Assembly (NCBI GenBank): GCA_036924085.1 | Contig: JAVGWX010000009.1 | Coordinates: forward strand, 63,001,012-63,065,011 | From: Ariolimax columbianus | Lineage: Eukaryota > Mollusca > Gastropoda > Stylommatophora > Arionidae | Length of the DNA stretch: 64,000 bases | Direction: 5' to 3' | Shown here: piece after piece, positions 45,801 to 58,560 of the stretch | Position numbering within the stretch: position 1 is the first letter of the stretch | Layout of the letters: each line of letters begins with the position of its first letter | Program-made: the position numbers and the translations under genes | The notes under the pieces: generated by a model | Seen by the model: the letters and a program-made list of their open reading frames with translations, nothing else | The model's database searches: none | What the model was told of the DNA's origin: nothing

Positions 45801-46119
45801 TAAACCCTAACCCAAACTACATGGAATGATAAACCCTCCAAAAATGTTAGTCTGGACAAAACATTAACATAGTTCCATAACAGATGATCGACATAGAGGC
45901 CTTAACTATGGGTCTAAACAGCGTACACGAACCTAGACAAGTAATGACATTGCACCTTTCAAATCGGAGAGCATGTGTTTCTGCCTTATGTGCCATGTTT
46001 TGCACTCAAAGAACATAGAAAGTGTAGATCCTGTTACCGTTGCAGTGCGAAAGGAGCACTTTATCATTCTGCTACTCAAGACTGTCTAGCAAAAACATAC
46101 ACAATTAAATAAAATAGAT

Positions 46120-46400
46120 GCAGCATAGTGAATGAGTTGACAGTAGCCAGCGACTCATAGCTAGTTGCTTGCATCAGGGTCAGTGAACCACATCTGACAA
46201 AGACCCTAATCCACATCCAAGGAGTGGTTTTGGAAACATGCTACATTAGTATAGTCTCAATGGGAAACGCAGTGGGAAAGCAAAAACCAGTTCCCAAAAA
46301 AACCAGCTGAGAGCGGATGTGTTGGGCCAAATGGCATTGCACTACAGCCAGGAGGAATCAGGTACGCTTTAGAAGGTTATAAGAGCAAATGTAACCCGCT
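46120..46400 (+). repeat. SINE-A copy, diverged
   Basis: 'gagttgacagtagccagcga' 'ctcatagctagttgcttgca' and the core 'gctgagagcggatgtgttgg'. Similar in divergence to the copy at 53840-54080. Confidence 0.7.
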
Positions 46401-46597
46401 GCCAAAAAAACATGAAGAGTAAAATAAACTCAGAACGAGTGCCTTCCAACAAATATTTTTATTAAGCACCTAATTGGTGGAGCAGTTAGAGTACACATCT
46501 CTTGTGGCAAAGTGTCCAGGTCATTCATATGTTCTAGTCAACTAGATTTAAATGTGTACTTGACTTACAGTCAGGGAACATAATGTGACAAGAAAGG

Positions 46598-47060
46598 GCA
46601 CTGAACTTAACGTCTTTATACTGTTTTATAATACTCTACAGTCTGTATTCAACCAGTTTCTTGGAGGGTGGTTTTTACAGATGTGCGAGTCCATCTTAAT
46701 AGACTCAAACACTAAAGCTAAGTAGACCCGCAGCCAGTTAGGTGCCATCTATAGCTGATCTTAACAAACCACCTGGGGAAAGGTACAAATAACTTGGGTA
46801 GATTTTTAATTTTGTCTGGTCATTAAGCCTATTCTTTTCGATTTCCAACTGCCAAGGGATTTTTAACGTGCTCAACACTGAACACGGGAGTCCGATCTCA
46901 CTACTCAGAGATCAAGGGAATTTTAACCAGAAGATCCACATGAAAAAAAATCCTGGTCCCACCGTGATTTGAACATGTGACCTCCGTCACCTGAGGCGGA
47001 CACCTTAGCTAGAGTCCACTGAGTCCCCTCTGATCACTTCCCATTGGTAAAAGCTCCCAC
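46598..47060. repeat. CR1-like 3' end followed by family E repeat with tRNA-like end
   Basis: 46598-46662 is the reverse complement of the CR1-like LINE terminus. 46663-46790 ('gtccatcttaatagactcaa', 'ggtgccatctatagctgatc') recurs at 57490-57610. 46950-47030 on the minus strand reads like a tRNA: GGGACTCAGTGGACTCTAGC, then TGTTCAAATCACGG as box B. That suggests a third tRNA-derived SINE family. Confidence 0.6.
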
Positions 47061-47159
47061 ACTTTAGCTTTGAAGGCACTGTCTGCTATGAAACTCACCT
47101 TTAACTTTTTAGTTTTTATTAGTCTGTAGTACAGTCTGTTATCTCGAAGATCAAACAGA

Positions 47160-48330
47160 TAAGTGCATATGATGCACATTCATACACTTACAGACAGATA
47201 AGCCCATTCACACAGTTACAGACAGATAAGCACATTCACACACTTACAGACAGATAAGCACATATGATGCACATTCACACACTTACAGACAGATAAGCAC
47301 ATATGATGCACATTCACACACTTACAGACAGATAAGCCCATTCACACACTTACAGACAGATAAGCACATGCGATGCACATTCACACACTTACAGACAGAT
47401 AAGCACATGTGATGCACATTCACACACTTACAGACAGATAAGCACATGTGATGCACATTCACACACTTACAGACAGATAAGCACATGCGATGCACATTCA
47501 CACACTTACAGACAGATAAGCACATGTGATGCACATTCACACACTTACAGACAGATAAGCACATGTGATGCACATTCACACACTTACAGACAGATAAGCA
47601 CATGCGATGCACATTCACACACTTACAGACAGATAAGCACATGCGATGCACATTCACACACTTACAGACAGATAAGCACATGCGATGCACATTCACACAC
47701 TTACAGACAGATAAGCACATGCGATGCACATTCACACACTTACAGACAGATAAGCACATGTGATGCACATTCACACACTTACAGACAGATAAGCACATGT
47801 GATGCACATTCACACACTTACAGACAGATAAGCACATGTGATGCACATTCACACACTTACAGGCAGATAAGCACATGTGATGCACATTCACACACTTACA
47901 GACAGATAAGCACATGCGATGCACATTCACACACTTACAGACAGATAAGCACATGTGATGCACATTCACACACTTACAGACAGATAAGCACATGTGATGC
48001 ACATTCACACACTTACAGACAGATAAGCACATGTGATGCACATTCACACACTTACAGGCAGATAAGCACATGTGATGCACATTCACACACTTACAGGCAG
48101 ATAAGCACATGTGATGCACATTCACACACTTACAGACAGATAAGCACATGCGATGCACATTCACACACTTACAGACAGATAAGCACATGCGATGCACATT
48201 CACACACTTACAGACAGATAAGCACATGCGATGCACATTCACACACTTACAGACAGATAAGCACATGCGATGCACATTCACACACTTACAGACAGATAAG
48301 CACATGCGATGCACATTCACACACTTAGAA
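47160..48330. repeat. 39-bp minisatellite, about 30 units
   Basis: Unit 'acagacagataagcacatgc' 'gatgcacattcacacactt', very homogeneous, with C/T variation in 'atgcgatg/atgtgatg'. The 332-codon minus-strand frame (repeats of CKCVNVHRMCLSV) is a by-product of a unit divisible by three. Confidence 0.95.
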
Positions 48331-48654
48331 AGAGCGGACAGTCACTACAGCTGCAGTTCACTTCAGTTCTGGAAACCTGTGTCAAATCATTCATTGGTTC
48401 TTCTACTCATGATTTCTGTGGCACTCATGTTGAGGCCGCTAGTCTCATGCACAACCCTACCTAGTCTCATTAATGCCATGTATAGTAGGGTACATATAGT
48501 CACATATACGAAGGGGAGTAAAAAAAGTCACAGTAATATTGTTGTATAAAGAGTATAGATATAGATAGATGATTACTGTCGGACTTCTCTTATATAGAGT
48601 TAATGGAGAGAGAAATTTGTAGTAAGTGTGGTGAAGCATTTCAAAGATATGAGT

Positions 48655-50395
48655 TTATGTGAAGGCTACAGTCAGGGTCAGGTAAAATATAGAGATCATG
48701 ACCCCACAGTGTACATAGAAACAGTCAGTGTAACATCAGCATGGTGAGTGAGGTGGGGATCGTCATTGTATTCTACATAGTGGTGAGCCAGTACTGATTG
48801 CACTACAAGGATGACCAGTGTTCACCTGCTACAGTACACTCAGTGATGATCAGATTCACACCTGCTGCAGTACTACCTGGGATGACCAGATTCACCTGCT
48901 GCAGTACTACCTGGGATGACCAGATTCACCTTCTGCAGTACTACCTGGAATGACCAGATTCATCTTCTGCAGTACTACCTGGGATGGGATGACCAGATTC
49001 ACCTTCTGCAGTACTACCTGGGATGACCAGATTCACCTTCTGCAGTACTACCTGGGATGACCAGATTCACCTGCTGCAGTACTACCTAGGATGACCAGAT
49101 TCACCTTCTGCAGTACTACCTAGGATGACCAGATTCACCTGCTGCAGTACTACCTGGGATGGGATGACCAGATTCACCTGCTGCAGTACTACCTGGGATG
49201 GGATGACCAGATTCACCTTCTGCAGTACTACCTGGGATGACCAGATTCACCTGCTGCAGTACTACCTAGGATGACCAGATTCACCTTCTGCAGTACTACC
49301 TAGGATGACCAGATTCACCTTCTGCAGTACTACCTAGGATGACCAGATTCACCTTCTGCAGTACTACCTGGGATGGGATGACCAGATTCACCTGCTGCAG
49401 TACTACCTGGGATGGAATGACCAGATTCACCTGCTGCAGTACTACCTGGGATGACCAGATTCACCTTCTGCAGTACTACCTGGGATGGGATGACCAGATT
49501 CACCTGCTGCAGTACTACCTGGGATGGGATGACCACATTCACCTTCTGCAGTACTACCTGGGATGACCAGATTCACCTGCTGCAGTACTACCTGGGATGA
49601 CCAGATTCACCTTCTGCAGTACTACCTGGGATGACCAGATTCACCTGCTGCAGTACTACCTGGGATGGGATGACCAGATTCACCTTCTGCAGTACTACCT
49701 GGGATGACCAGATTCACCTTCTGCAGTACTACCTGGGATGATCAGATTCACCTGCTGCAGTACTACCTGGGATGGGATGACCAGATTCACCTTCTGCAGT
49801 ACTACCTGGGATGGGATGACCAGATTCACCTTCTGCAGTACTACCTGGGATGACCAGATTCACCTTCTGCAGTACTACCTGGGATGACCAGATTCACCTT
49901 CTGCAGTACTACCTGGGATGACCAGATTCACCTGCTGCAGTACTACCTGGGATGGGATGACCAGATTCACCTTCTGCAGTACTACCTGGGATGACCAGAT
50001 TCACCTTCTGCAGTACTACCTGGGATGACCAGATTCACCTTCTGCAGTACTACCTGGGATGACCAGATTCACCTTCTGCAGTACTACCTGGGATGACCAG
50101 ATTCACCTTCTGCAATACTACCTGGGATGACCAGATTCACCTTCTGCAGTACTACCGGGGATGATCAGATTCACCTGCTGCAGTACTACCTGGGATGGGA
50201 TGACCAGATTCACCTTCTGCAGTACTACCTGGAATCGGATGACCAGATTCACCTTCTGCAGTAGTACCTGGGATGGGATGAGCAGATTCACCTTCTGCAG
50301 TACTACCTGGGATGGGATGACCAGATTCACCTTCTGCAGTACTACCTGGGATGATCAGATTCACCTGCTGCAGTACTACCTGGGATGAACAGGTT
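48655..50395. repeat. SINE-C remnant grading into a 34/39-bp minisatellite, over 40 units
   Basis: 48655-48840 shows the SINE-C order ('cagtcagggtcaggtaaaat', 'gatcatgaccccac', 'gtggtgagccagtactgatt'). From 48810 the segment 'ggatgaccagtgttcacctg' begins repeating and becomes the array 'gatgaccagattcaccttct' 'gcagtactacctgg', with a 5-bp 'gatgg' insertion in some units. A SINE internal segment therefore seeded the array. Confidence 0.85.
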
Positions 50396-50589
50396 CACCT
50401 TGGCAGATTACCATGGGATCTAAGAAGACAAACTGCAGACCAGCTACTGGAGGAACAATATAAGGAGTGAAGGCCTCGGTACCAGATACATTGGAAACAA
50501 CAATAACAACAGAAGTTATACATTTTGTATTATTTTTATAATACACAACCAGCGATGCATATAAACATGCTTTTCAACATGATTGTGCT

Positions 50590-50804
50590 CATTTCCTTCC
50601 TAACTTCTATCAGTAACTGCTCTTTCTCTCTCTCTCTCTTTCCTAGCTTCTATCAGTAACTGCTCTTTCTCTCTCTCTCTTTCCTAGCTTCTATCAGTAA
50701 CTGCTCTTTCTCTCTCTCTCCTAGCTTCTATTAGTCTCTCCCTCTCCTAGCTGCCTCTCCCTCTCCTGATAGAAATCAGTCCCTCTCCTAGCTTCTATCA
50801 GTCT
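50590..50804. repeat. CT-rich short tandem array
   Basis: About four units of 'cctagcttctatcagtaact' 'gctctttctctctctctctt', decaying to CTCTCC. The unit motif 'cttctatcagt' reappears at 52732-52742 beyond the adjacent LINE segment. Confidence 0.85.
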
Positions 50805-52729
50805 CTCCGTTGTCTGAAGACAACGACCTGCTCTCTTCTGTTCAACTGGTAATAGGCATCGTTTTTGGTGTAGCTGGTATGTTCAGTTTCCCATTTGGTC
50901 ATGTATCTGGCTTTAATAAGCCGTTTTGACTCTTCGTACGTCATACTAGTATCTGTTTGTGGGAGTCTTGCACCTTCTTTTGCCAGTCTGTCTGCCTCCT
51001 CGTTGCCTTGGATGTTGCAGTGTAATGGGACCCACTGTACCACTACCCTTTTTGGTGCAGACTGCTGGCATAGTTGACAGAGTACTGCTCTTAAGTCATT
51101 AAGCTCAGTGTTTTTCTGGCTTTTTAGCGCTGTGACTATGGCCAGAGCATCTGTAAGCAGGACTATATGGCTTTCATTTTCTTTATGTGTCACCATTTCT
51201 TCCACTGCCGCCCTCAGTGCCTCTGTCTCCGCTCTGAAATTGCTTGTGTACTTACCAGTAGCGAATGACAGTGTTATTTTTCTGCCATTTGGTAGGTTCA
51301 GGAATGCTCCTGCCCCTCCGTTCTGTGTATTGTTTGTTACAGAACCGTTGGTGTATGCATGGGTCCAGTCCATGCTTGGGTAGTTTTTCGATATAAAGCT
51401 TAGGGTAGTATCTCTCCTTTCTTTTTCAGTCTGGCAGTTTTTGTTTCCAATACCTGGTATATTTTCTACCACCTCTGGAAATATATCCTGCCTCCAGGTA
51501 GGTTATCGTACAGTAGTAATGGGCTTTGGTGTTGTTAGTGCGTTTATGGGATCTTCGTGCATCTTTGCTTTGGCTATTTCTGCAAAGTTTCTCCGCTTTA
51601 GTTTCCCATTTTCCAAATTGTTTAGTCTCTGGTGCATTGGGTGGTCAGTCAGTCTTCGGAGTTTCTCTGACTGCAGCTGGGCTCTGCAGTCTCTTCTATC
51701 GGTCATGGGTTGCAGTTTTGTAATCTTTTCAAGTTATACAATTGGCGTTGACTTCATGCCTCCTGTTATAACTCTCATGGCTTGGTTTTGAAGTTTGTTA
51801 ACTTTATCGAAGTTCGCCTTTGCTGCTGTTGTCCATGCCGCAATGCCATACTCGAGAACTGGTCTCACTCTTCCAGTGTACAGTTTCTTTAGTATGCCTT
51901 CGTCTGCTCCACAGCTTGTGCCAGCAAGTTTCCTCATGATTGCCATTCTTTTTCTGGCTCTCATTCGGTTTTTCTCGATCTGACTTTTCCATGTCATGCG
52001 CCGATCAAATGTGACTCCCAGATAGTTTGGGTTGTCGTTTGGCTGCAGGAATTTGCCATTTAGACTTAATTTGGTGTTTTGGGGTTTGATTGATAGCGAG
52101 AATATTGTACATGTGGTTTTCTCCTCGTTTATTTTGACCAGCCATGAGTTCGCCCACTCTTCCAGCGATGTTAGGGCCTGCTGCATCCGATTTCTTGCTA
52201 TGGTGAGATTCTTTTCAGAGGTCCACATAGCCAGATCGTTTGCAAACATTGAGCTATGGATTCTTCTTGGTATATTCTCTGTAATGTCATTTAAATACAC
52301 CAGGAAGAGTGTGGGTGACAGTACTCCCCCTTGGGGTACTCCTGCTCGAGTGTTACCTTTTTGCTCATCTGCCCTTGTACTTGGACTCTGGCCGTTCTTT
52401 GTTTGAGGTAGTGGTTGATCCACTTGTACATTCTCCAACAAACTTCACTTCTCCTTAGCTTGACTCTAAGTCCGTCTTTCCAGACTTTGTCAAATGCCTT
52501 TTCCAGGTCCAACCAAACCGCTACTGTGTGTTTCTATGCCTGGTAATCATCTTCTATTTCCTGGGCTAAGAGGATGACCTGGTCCTCAGTGAATCTGTGC
52601 TGTGGAATTAGTATTCGTTTTTCTTCCAGATGCCACATCAGTCTGGTGTTTATCATACGTTCCATCAGTTTGCCGACACAGCTCAGTAGGCTGATAGGCC
52701 TGTATCCATTTGGATCAGTTTTGTCTTTT
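50805..52729 (-). pseudogene. I-like LINE segment (RT to RNase H), lacking both ends
   Basis: The minus strand runs from RT (GYRPIS near 52690), through WLDLEKAFDKVW, FANDLAMWTSEKN (FADD changed to FAND) and the thumb, to RNase H (YTNGSVTNNTQNG, where the first catalytic Asp is Asn). It stops right after EQVVVFR. Frame breaks lie near 52345 (a one-base loss in GVPQG), 51730 and 51505. The 3' GTACGC-GAAGAAG end is absent. CTTCTATCAGT lies on both sides, in the CT-rich minisatellite unit. Confidence 0.85.
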
Positions 52730-52742
52730 CCTTCTATCAGTA

Positions 52743-53039
52743 ATTGATCTCATCCTTTTTCTCGACCTGATATCCTCTATGTTGACCCGAGACATTTTAC
52801 TGTGAACAACATGAGTATTTCCATCACTTTGTTTCATAAAGTTGAGTGCATTATACTGTTTTGCACTTTATGACACAGTGACCCAACTTCAGCACACATT
52901 TTAAAAATAGGAGTACTTCCCATAGGGGCACTCTCTTGCTGATTCTGAACAAATCCAGGTTTGAGTTCTAAGCCATATCACTAACCACTTTCCTTTACAG
53001 CTTTCCAAAATGAATATGACCAATGCATGCAGTAAAAGG
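52743..53039. other. No gene seen
   Basis: Short anonymous stretch with no reading frame or repeat of note. Confidence 0.4.
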
Positions 53040-53240
53040 CAACCAAAGAGGATTTTTAATGGGGTTAGCAACAGCAGCATGTAAAACAAATTGCTACAAA
53101 AACCACAACTGTAAAATCACATGATGTCCTTTGGCACAGGCTTCCTGCATACATCCAACAACAGTGGTGACCATATGCCTCATAAGGGGCGACATAGAGA
53201 GAAAAAACAACTAAACATTCCCTGTGTGACTACAGGGACC
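53040..53240 (+). repeat. Family F repeat
   Basis: 'aaaaggcaaccaaagaggat' ... 'ggggttagcaacagcagcat' 'gtaaaacaaattgctacaaa' 'aaccacaactg', the clearest plus-strand copy of the family. Confidence 0.65.
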
Positions 53241-53289
53241 CCTTATTGTGGATGAAAAGAACAGGACTAAAGCATCAGCTTGTGATACC

Positions 53290-53770
53290 ATAAGAAACGA
53301 AAAGAAATTGACAGATATAGACAGCATAACAGCTGAAGCAATTTATGCTTGTGGGAAGACGAGAGTTGAAGTGGCTTAAGAAACTCTTCACAACAACATG
53401 GAAAGAAAGTCCTGTTCCAAATAACTGGCGACAAGCTGTAACTGTACCGATGTTGAAGAAATTAGGCAATAAAAGGAGCCGTGACATATACAGAGGCATA
53501 TTGCTACTATATCATTCTGGGAAAATGTGTGTGTAAATACTTGCACAGAGAATATGACTAATTGTATGACTTATGGTTGTGGATAAAGCTGGTGAGACCA
53601 CCTTCTAAAACAAAGTGCCCCAGACACTGCAACTAGAAATGGACATCAATACTTTGGGCTTTGTGAAAGGAGCTGACTGCAGTGATGACACACCATGCTT
53701 CATTTACTGCAAAAAGGGAAGAGTGATAAGGAAATCTGACACAGATAAAGTTTACAGTCGCATTTCTTTC
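53290..53770 (+). pseudogene. Decayed LINE reverse transcriptase fragment
   Basis: Reads ELKWLKKLFTTTWKESPVPN followed by NWRQAVTVPMLKKLGNK and YRGILLLYHSGKMC, the finger/palm start common to non-LTR reverse transcriptases (normally NYRGISLLS..GK). Stops follow at once, and a last piece near 53630-53740 (GADCSDDTPCFIYCKK) replaces the usual GFR.GRS region. Confidence 0.6.
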
Positions 53771-53839
53771 ATCTTTCTTTCCCCTCTAGGACTCAAGTAA
53801 CACAAGGAGATGAAACATAGCACTGGGGCTGAAGATGCA

Positions 53840-54080
53840 GCAGGGTCAATGAGCTGACAGCAGTCAGCGTCATATAGCTGGCTGCTTGCATCAGGGTCAG
53901 CAAACTAGAGCCGACCAAGACTTTATTCCGCCTTCAAGTGAGGGCCCTGGAAACAGGCTGCACTAGTGTAATCTGGCTAAGAGAATACAGAAAGGCAAAC
54001 CTGGTATCTAAAACAGCCGGATGTGTTGGGCCGAAAGGCGCAGATATCACAGCCTCATTGTAAACTACGACATAATGTCC
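53840..54080 (+). repeat. SINE-A copy, diverged
   Basis: 'gagctgacagcagtcagcgt', 'gcttgcatcagggtcagcaa' and core 'ccggatgtgttgggccgaaa' 'ggcgcagatatcacag', ending near 'cctttttaagacgaacacca'. Confidence 0.75.
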
Positions 54081-54719
54081 TTTTTAAGACGAACACCAAG
54101 ACATAACATATTAACATTTTCATAAATGTAATACATCCTTTAAACAAGTGTACATACCAGAACTCATTGTTGTCATGGACTCTATGATTTAAAAAAATAA
54201 ATAAAGTCGATACTTTGAATGCAATTTTTCATGATGGGACACCGGGAAGGAAAGAAGTGCAGACGTCAACTAGTATGGGTTATTAATATATGACATATTT
54301 CCTTCAGTTTACAACTTTATGCCATCTAGTATGAGTATTTTGCCATGAATAGTTTTGGCATTACAAATTATTTGACTATCCTTTTTTAAAAAAATCCCTG
54401 CTGTCTGAATGCCATTTTTAACCAATATTGCAGGGACTCTTAACATTTTGATAACAGACCCCAAATGGATTGCCCAATATGTCCCCTCCATCCACACCCG
54501 CTTTGACAGACTGTCAAAATCATCACCATCACCAGTCCTATTATGCACCAGTAGGGCTTCAAAAAGATGCCAATAGCTTGCTTGTATTTGACATATGGAT
54601 ATCTAGGAACAGAATAGCTGAAAAGAAATCTTAAGGATCCTACAAAATTTACTCATAGGAAAATGGCAAATCACAGAGCTTGAGTACCATACCACTCCAT
54701 TAACTGTTTCAGAAATCTC

Positions 54720-56660
54720 AACGGGGTATGACCACCTTCGATTAAGAATCACTGTATTAGGGCCACCTATAACAATAGATAAAGTAAAGTAAATAGCATG
54801 TCTGGCCCGGCTAAAACACAGACATGGTCACTTATCAATAATAGTCGCTTACGCTCCTACGAACGAAACCCAACTACAGATAAAAGATGACTTCTATAAT
54901 GATTTGGCAAATGCTTCTGCGACTGTTCCTCCGCATAACAAATTTATTCTAATGGGGGATTTCAACGCCGTTTCAGGGACCGATTGCAGTGGCTATAAAT
55001 CTGTCCTAGGTCCCTGGTTCCACTGTCTGGATATCCATTGGCACACGTGGAGGATCTCCAACGACCACATCACAAGGAAGGAGCTTGACCACTCCTCGTT
55101 GGGGGACTTAACCGTGTGACTTCTACCATGTCTATCGTGGCGCCAAGGCACTTGCTGACACAGACCACCACCTACTGATATCTACGAACTCCATACGCTC
55201 CACCAAGACCAGCGCTAACACCAAGGCTTAGTTAGTCACCCCAAAACTGACCACACTTTAGCGGAAGAATACGCCTCATCAGTAAGAGACAAGTTTGTCA
55301 CAATAGGCTTGCTCTCCGATGATCCAGAGTCAGCATGGACTGCCATGAAGAACATTTGCAAAGCTGCCACGATAATTGTAGGCCCAAGATCCGTGAAGGG
55401 AAAACCATGGCTCTGTAACAGTGCTTTCGATATCCTTATCCAAAAAAATACTCAGCCAGATTATGCAGGTGGCTAAAAAACCAGTTTCGTGCGGCTGCTA
55501 TGGCTAACCAGTAGAGTTTCTGCAATGAAATCGCCGATACAGTCTTAGATAAAACAATCTCAGACCTACATACCAAGCCATCAGGCTCCTCCACCCCAGA
55601 AGCAAGCAGAAAGCGTCTAACAATACAGAGTTTGTCAATCAAGCAGATGGCTCACCATGTTCGACACATAATAAAGTAGCGGACAGATGGAAGGAGCACT
55701 TTACACTCGCCCTCAATCATCCTCCAGCAATGGCTTGCCCCGACATGGATTCGGAATGTGTGGATACTCCGCCAAACGCAGAGACGTGCATCAACCGTCC
55801 AAAATTGGTAGAAGTCCAAGTCGCCATATGGAAGCTTAAGGATGGGCGTGCAGCAGGTCTGGACCATATACCGCCAGAGCTACTGAAGTACGCTATGGAT
55901 TCCATCAGCTCTGCTCTACATCGCCTCTTTTTACAAATCTGGAGAACAGGACACGTTCCCGCAGATTGGCGAGATGAAATAGTTGTTTCCCTTATACAAA
56001 GGCAGAGGTAAGCCGCATAGCAACAACTATTGACAAATCACACTGCTCTCAGTCTCAGGCACATGTGCTGCTGGTCCGGCTCAAGCCACTTCTAATCCCA
56101 AAATGCCATCCACATCAGTCTGGCTTCACTCAGGTAGATCAACTGTGGATGCTTTTCTTGCTCTCCGGCTCCTGGCTGAGCTGCACCATGCATTCAACCG
56201 CCCCCTCTGTGCTGAGTATGTGATAAAGGCTGCATTTGATTCAGTCGATAGGTCCCCTCTCTAGATATCCCTGCAAGGCATCGGAACTCCTGCCCCACTG
56301 CTGAACTTGATAAGGGAGCTACAAAAGGACACCCGTGCCGGATTCTGTATAGGTGGCACTCTCTCAGACAGGTTCCCAACATCTTTGGGGGTCAAGCAGG
56401 GTTGCGTCCTTGATCCTGACCTTTTTGCCGAGCCATCGACTGGATTCTACACCGCCTTGAGTCCCACCATCTATGCATTGTCATGGACCAAACACGCATC
56501 ACAGACCTCGCCTATGCTGATGACATAGTCCTAGTCGGCCCAGACAATGTTGCTCTGCAACAGTCTCTCGAGAAACTGGGTCTCGAAACATCCATCAAAC
56601 TTGGGTCTATCAATATCATGGGCCAAGACGAAAATTCCGAACCTTTGCTCCAACACTGGT
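54720..56660 (+). pseudogene. Decayed non-LTR element (endonuclease plus RT)
   Basis: The endonuclease region reads IVAYAPTNETQLQIKDDFYN, then KFILMGDFNAVSGTDCSGYK, then DIHWHTWRISNDH and DTDHHLL-like pieces with frame changes. RT begins at about 55800 (VAIWKLKDGRAAGLDHIPPE, HVPADWRDEIVVSL) and continues with GVKQGCVLDPDLF (56388-56425) and LAYADDIVLVG near 56505. It is heavily broken. A minus-strand reading at 54548-54309 (VPAILVKNGIQTAGIFLKKD) may be part of another endonuclease but is weak. Confidence 0.75.
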
Positions 56661-56824
56661 CCTCACAGCATTGTTGCCCATGGTTGGACGTGGTAGTGGT
56701 CGATCGACTAATGGGCCCTAGATGCCTAGGCAAACATTATTACAGAACCACCAACTTACGATAACCAACCTATTTGGCTGTGATAAGTTTCTCGGCAAGT
56801 GTGCAGTACGGTAGGTTGCCATTA

Positions 56825-56952
56825 CTTTCCGCATATGGAGGAGCGACGAAAAAATACCCATGTCTGCCAAACTGGACACGAGTGGGATTCGAACCGGGCG
56901 TGTTGGGATTGTGAAATGGGCGCTTCACCCCTAGGCCATGCAGCCTCCTAAT
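56825..56952 (-). repeat. tRNA-derived SINE head
   Basis: The minus strand reads GGAGGCTGCATGGCCTAGGG (box A), then CGCCCGGTTCGAATCCCACT (box B), then a non-tRNA body 'ccagtttggcagacatgggt'. The acceptor stem does not pair and the body runs on, so this is a SINE head and not a tRNA gene. Confidence 0.7.
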
Positions 56953-57359
56953 AATAGATAAAGCCATTCAAAATATGTTTTACTGACAATATATTCCTGG
57001 CAGTGGTCTAAAATGCTCATGATGATTTTGCTACTGAAAATAAGCAGCTTAACAATTCATATTCAGCGTAACATATAACTGTCAGAGTTGCATATTTCCA
57101 GAAATCAATTGTTGATCGATGACACTTTCGAAAGTGTGTGTGTGTGTGTGTTTTATAGTTAAGACCTCTACATCAGACCTCGCCTGCTGCCCCACACAAG
57201 AAATCTACCTGTGTGCACTTATAAAGTTTTTTCTGCTCTATGGATTGTGCAATGTATTGTGTATGGGATGTCCCTTACTGAAAGTTGACAAGTATAAAAT
57301 GGCATTCATTTATAAAGGGGAGCAAAGAACAGGTTCAATGAAAAACATGTTCTAGAAAT

Positions 57360-57740
57360 AGAATTATGATCTTAGTCAACACGTACTTCTACGAGGGCGG
57401 ATGACAGTGTGCAGGTGCCAGCTCTATCGTGAGCTGGATGTGGCCGGGAGGAGGATTTTCTGCTTAGCGGGCTAGGCTCAAGCAGCTTATTACTTTACTA
57501 CGGAGGGTGGTTAACTGATGTACGAGTCCATCTTAGTAGACTCAAACACTAGAGAAAAGTAGACCTGCAGCCTGTTAGGCACCATCTATGCTGCTTTTTA
57601 CAAACCACCTAACCATGGCTGGTGTTATGCCATGTCACACAGTTAGTCGCCTCTTATGACATGCTCTCTGTGGGTTCAGTGGTGCTATTCTTGTCCTTGT
57701 CATACACAAAGACCCCGACGGACCACTCGAGATTGAATCA
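57360..57740. repeat. Family E plus family F repeat fragments
   Basis: 57500-57610 matches 46663-46790 (family E). 57640-57735 has 'ttagtcgcctcttatgacat' and 'ttcagtggtgctattcttg', the reverse-complement end of family F. Confidence 0.6.
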
Positions 57741-58560
57741 TAAACACATTAAATATATAATAAATATTATTATATAATATAATATAATATATTATAATTA
57801 AATGGTAGAAAAGTTTGTCTGCCATGAAAAACTCCGTGACCTACAACTAACATTAGCTTGTCTGACATTGGGTGGGCAAACAGAAAATATTTATTAGTAA
57901 CTTGCTACAACATCAAAAAAATGTGTAAACGGATCATATACCTATTATTACAGAATGAAATACACTTCCTTCAGATGAATCTCCTAGGATTGCTGTTACA
58001 TGGTTTAGCTCACTCTATTGACAATTTATTGCAGTCACAAATATTCTTATGTCTCAGCCTAAAATAAATTGGTACAGTAACAATAGTTGCAAGAATATAT
58101 TAAGTGCTTTGGTGCAGGTTTCCTTCAGAATAAACAACAAGTGATGGGAGAAATGGCAGTAGTGGTTGTTTGCTCTATAAAGAGCTAAAAAGAAACATCA
58201 CAAATCATCTTTGAACATGTTGTATGAATGCAGCACACAACAATTATTATTCAATGTGCACAAATCTATTGCTTTCAAATATTTAAGCAGGAATTATTAA
58301 AATGGAAGGAATGATGCCTTTTTAAGACAGGAATGTAGAAGACTTGCCAACTACTTGTCTACATATAAGATGGTTGCAAATGCTGTGAATTTTTGAATTA
58401 AGGAAGCGGTTCCTAATCTTTTCTAGTTTGCAGGACCAACTGAAGTCAATGATAATTCACTGTAGTCCCAAACGATTTTTGGTCAGATGAGGTGAAATTA
58501 GAAATATACATACAATAAACTAATATGCTGACTAGGCAGACCCACACATGACTCTTTGCA
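57741..58560. other. No gene; AT-rich tract near 57745-57800
   Basis: Only short chance frames and a TAATATAA-rich patch. Confidence 0.5.

Noticed and set aside
47322..48320. 332-codon Cys-rich open frame
   Set aside because: A perfect 39-bp minisatellite read in one phase. The cysteines come from the repeat, not from selection on a secreted protein.
49330..50388. Cys/Thr/Trp-rich repeat frames
   Set aside because: Products of the 34/39-bp minisatellite derived from SINE-C.
47160..50395. CRISPR-like regular repeats
   Set aside because: Units are contiguous tandem copies without unique spacers, in a eukaryotic context.
56860..56952. Possible tRNA gene on the minus strand
   Set aside because: Boxes A and B are good but the stems do not fold into a cloverleaf and the sequence continues into a repeat body; called a SINE head instead.
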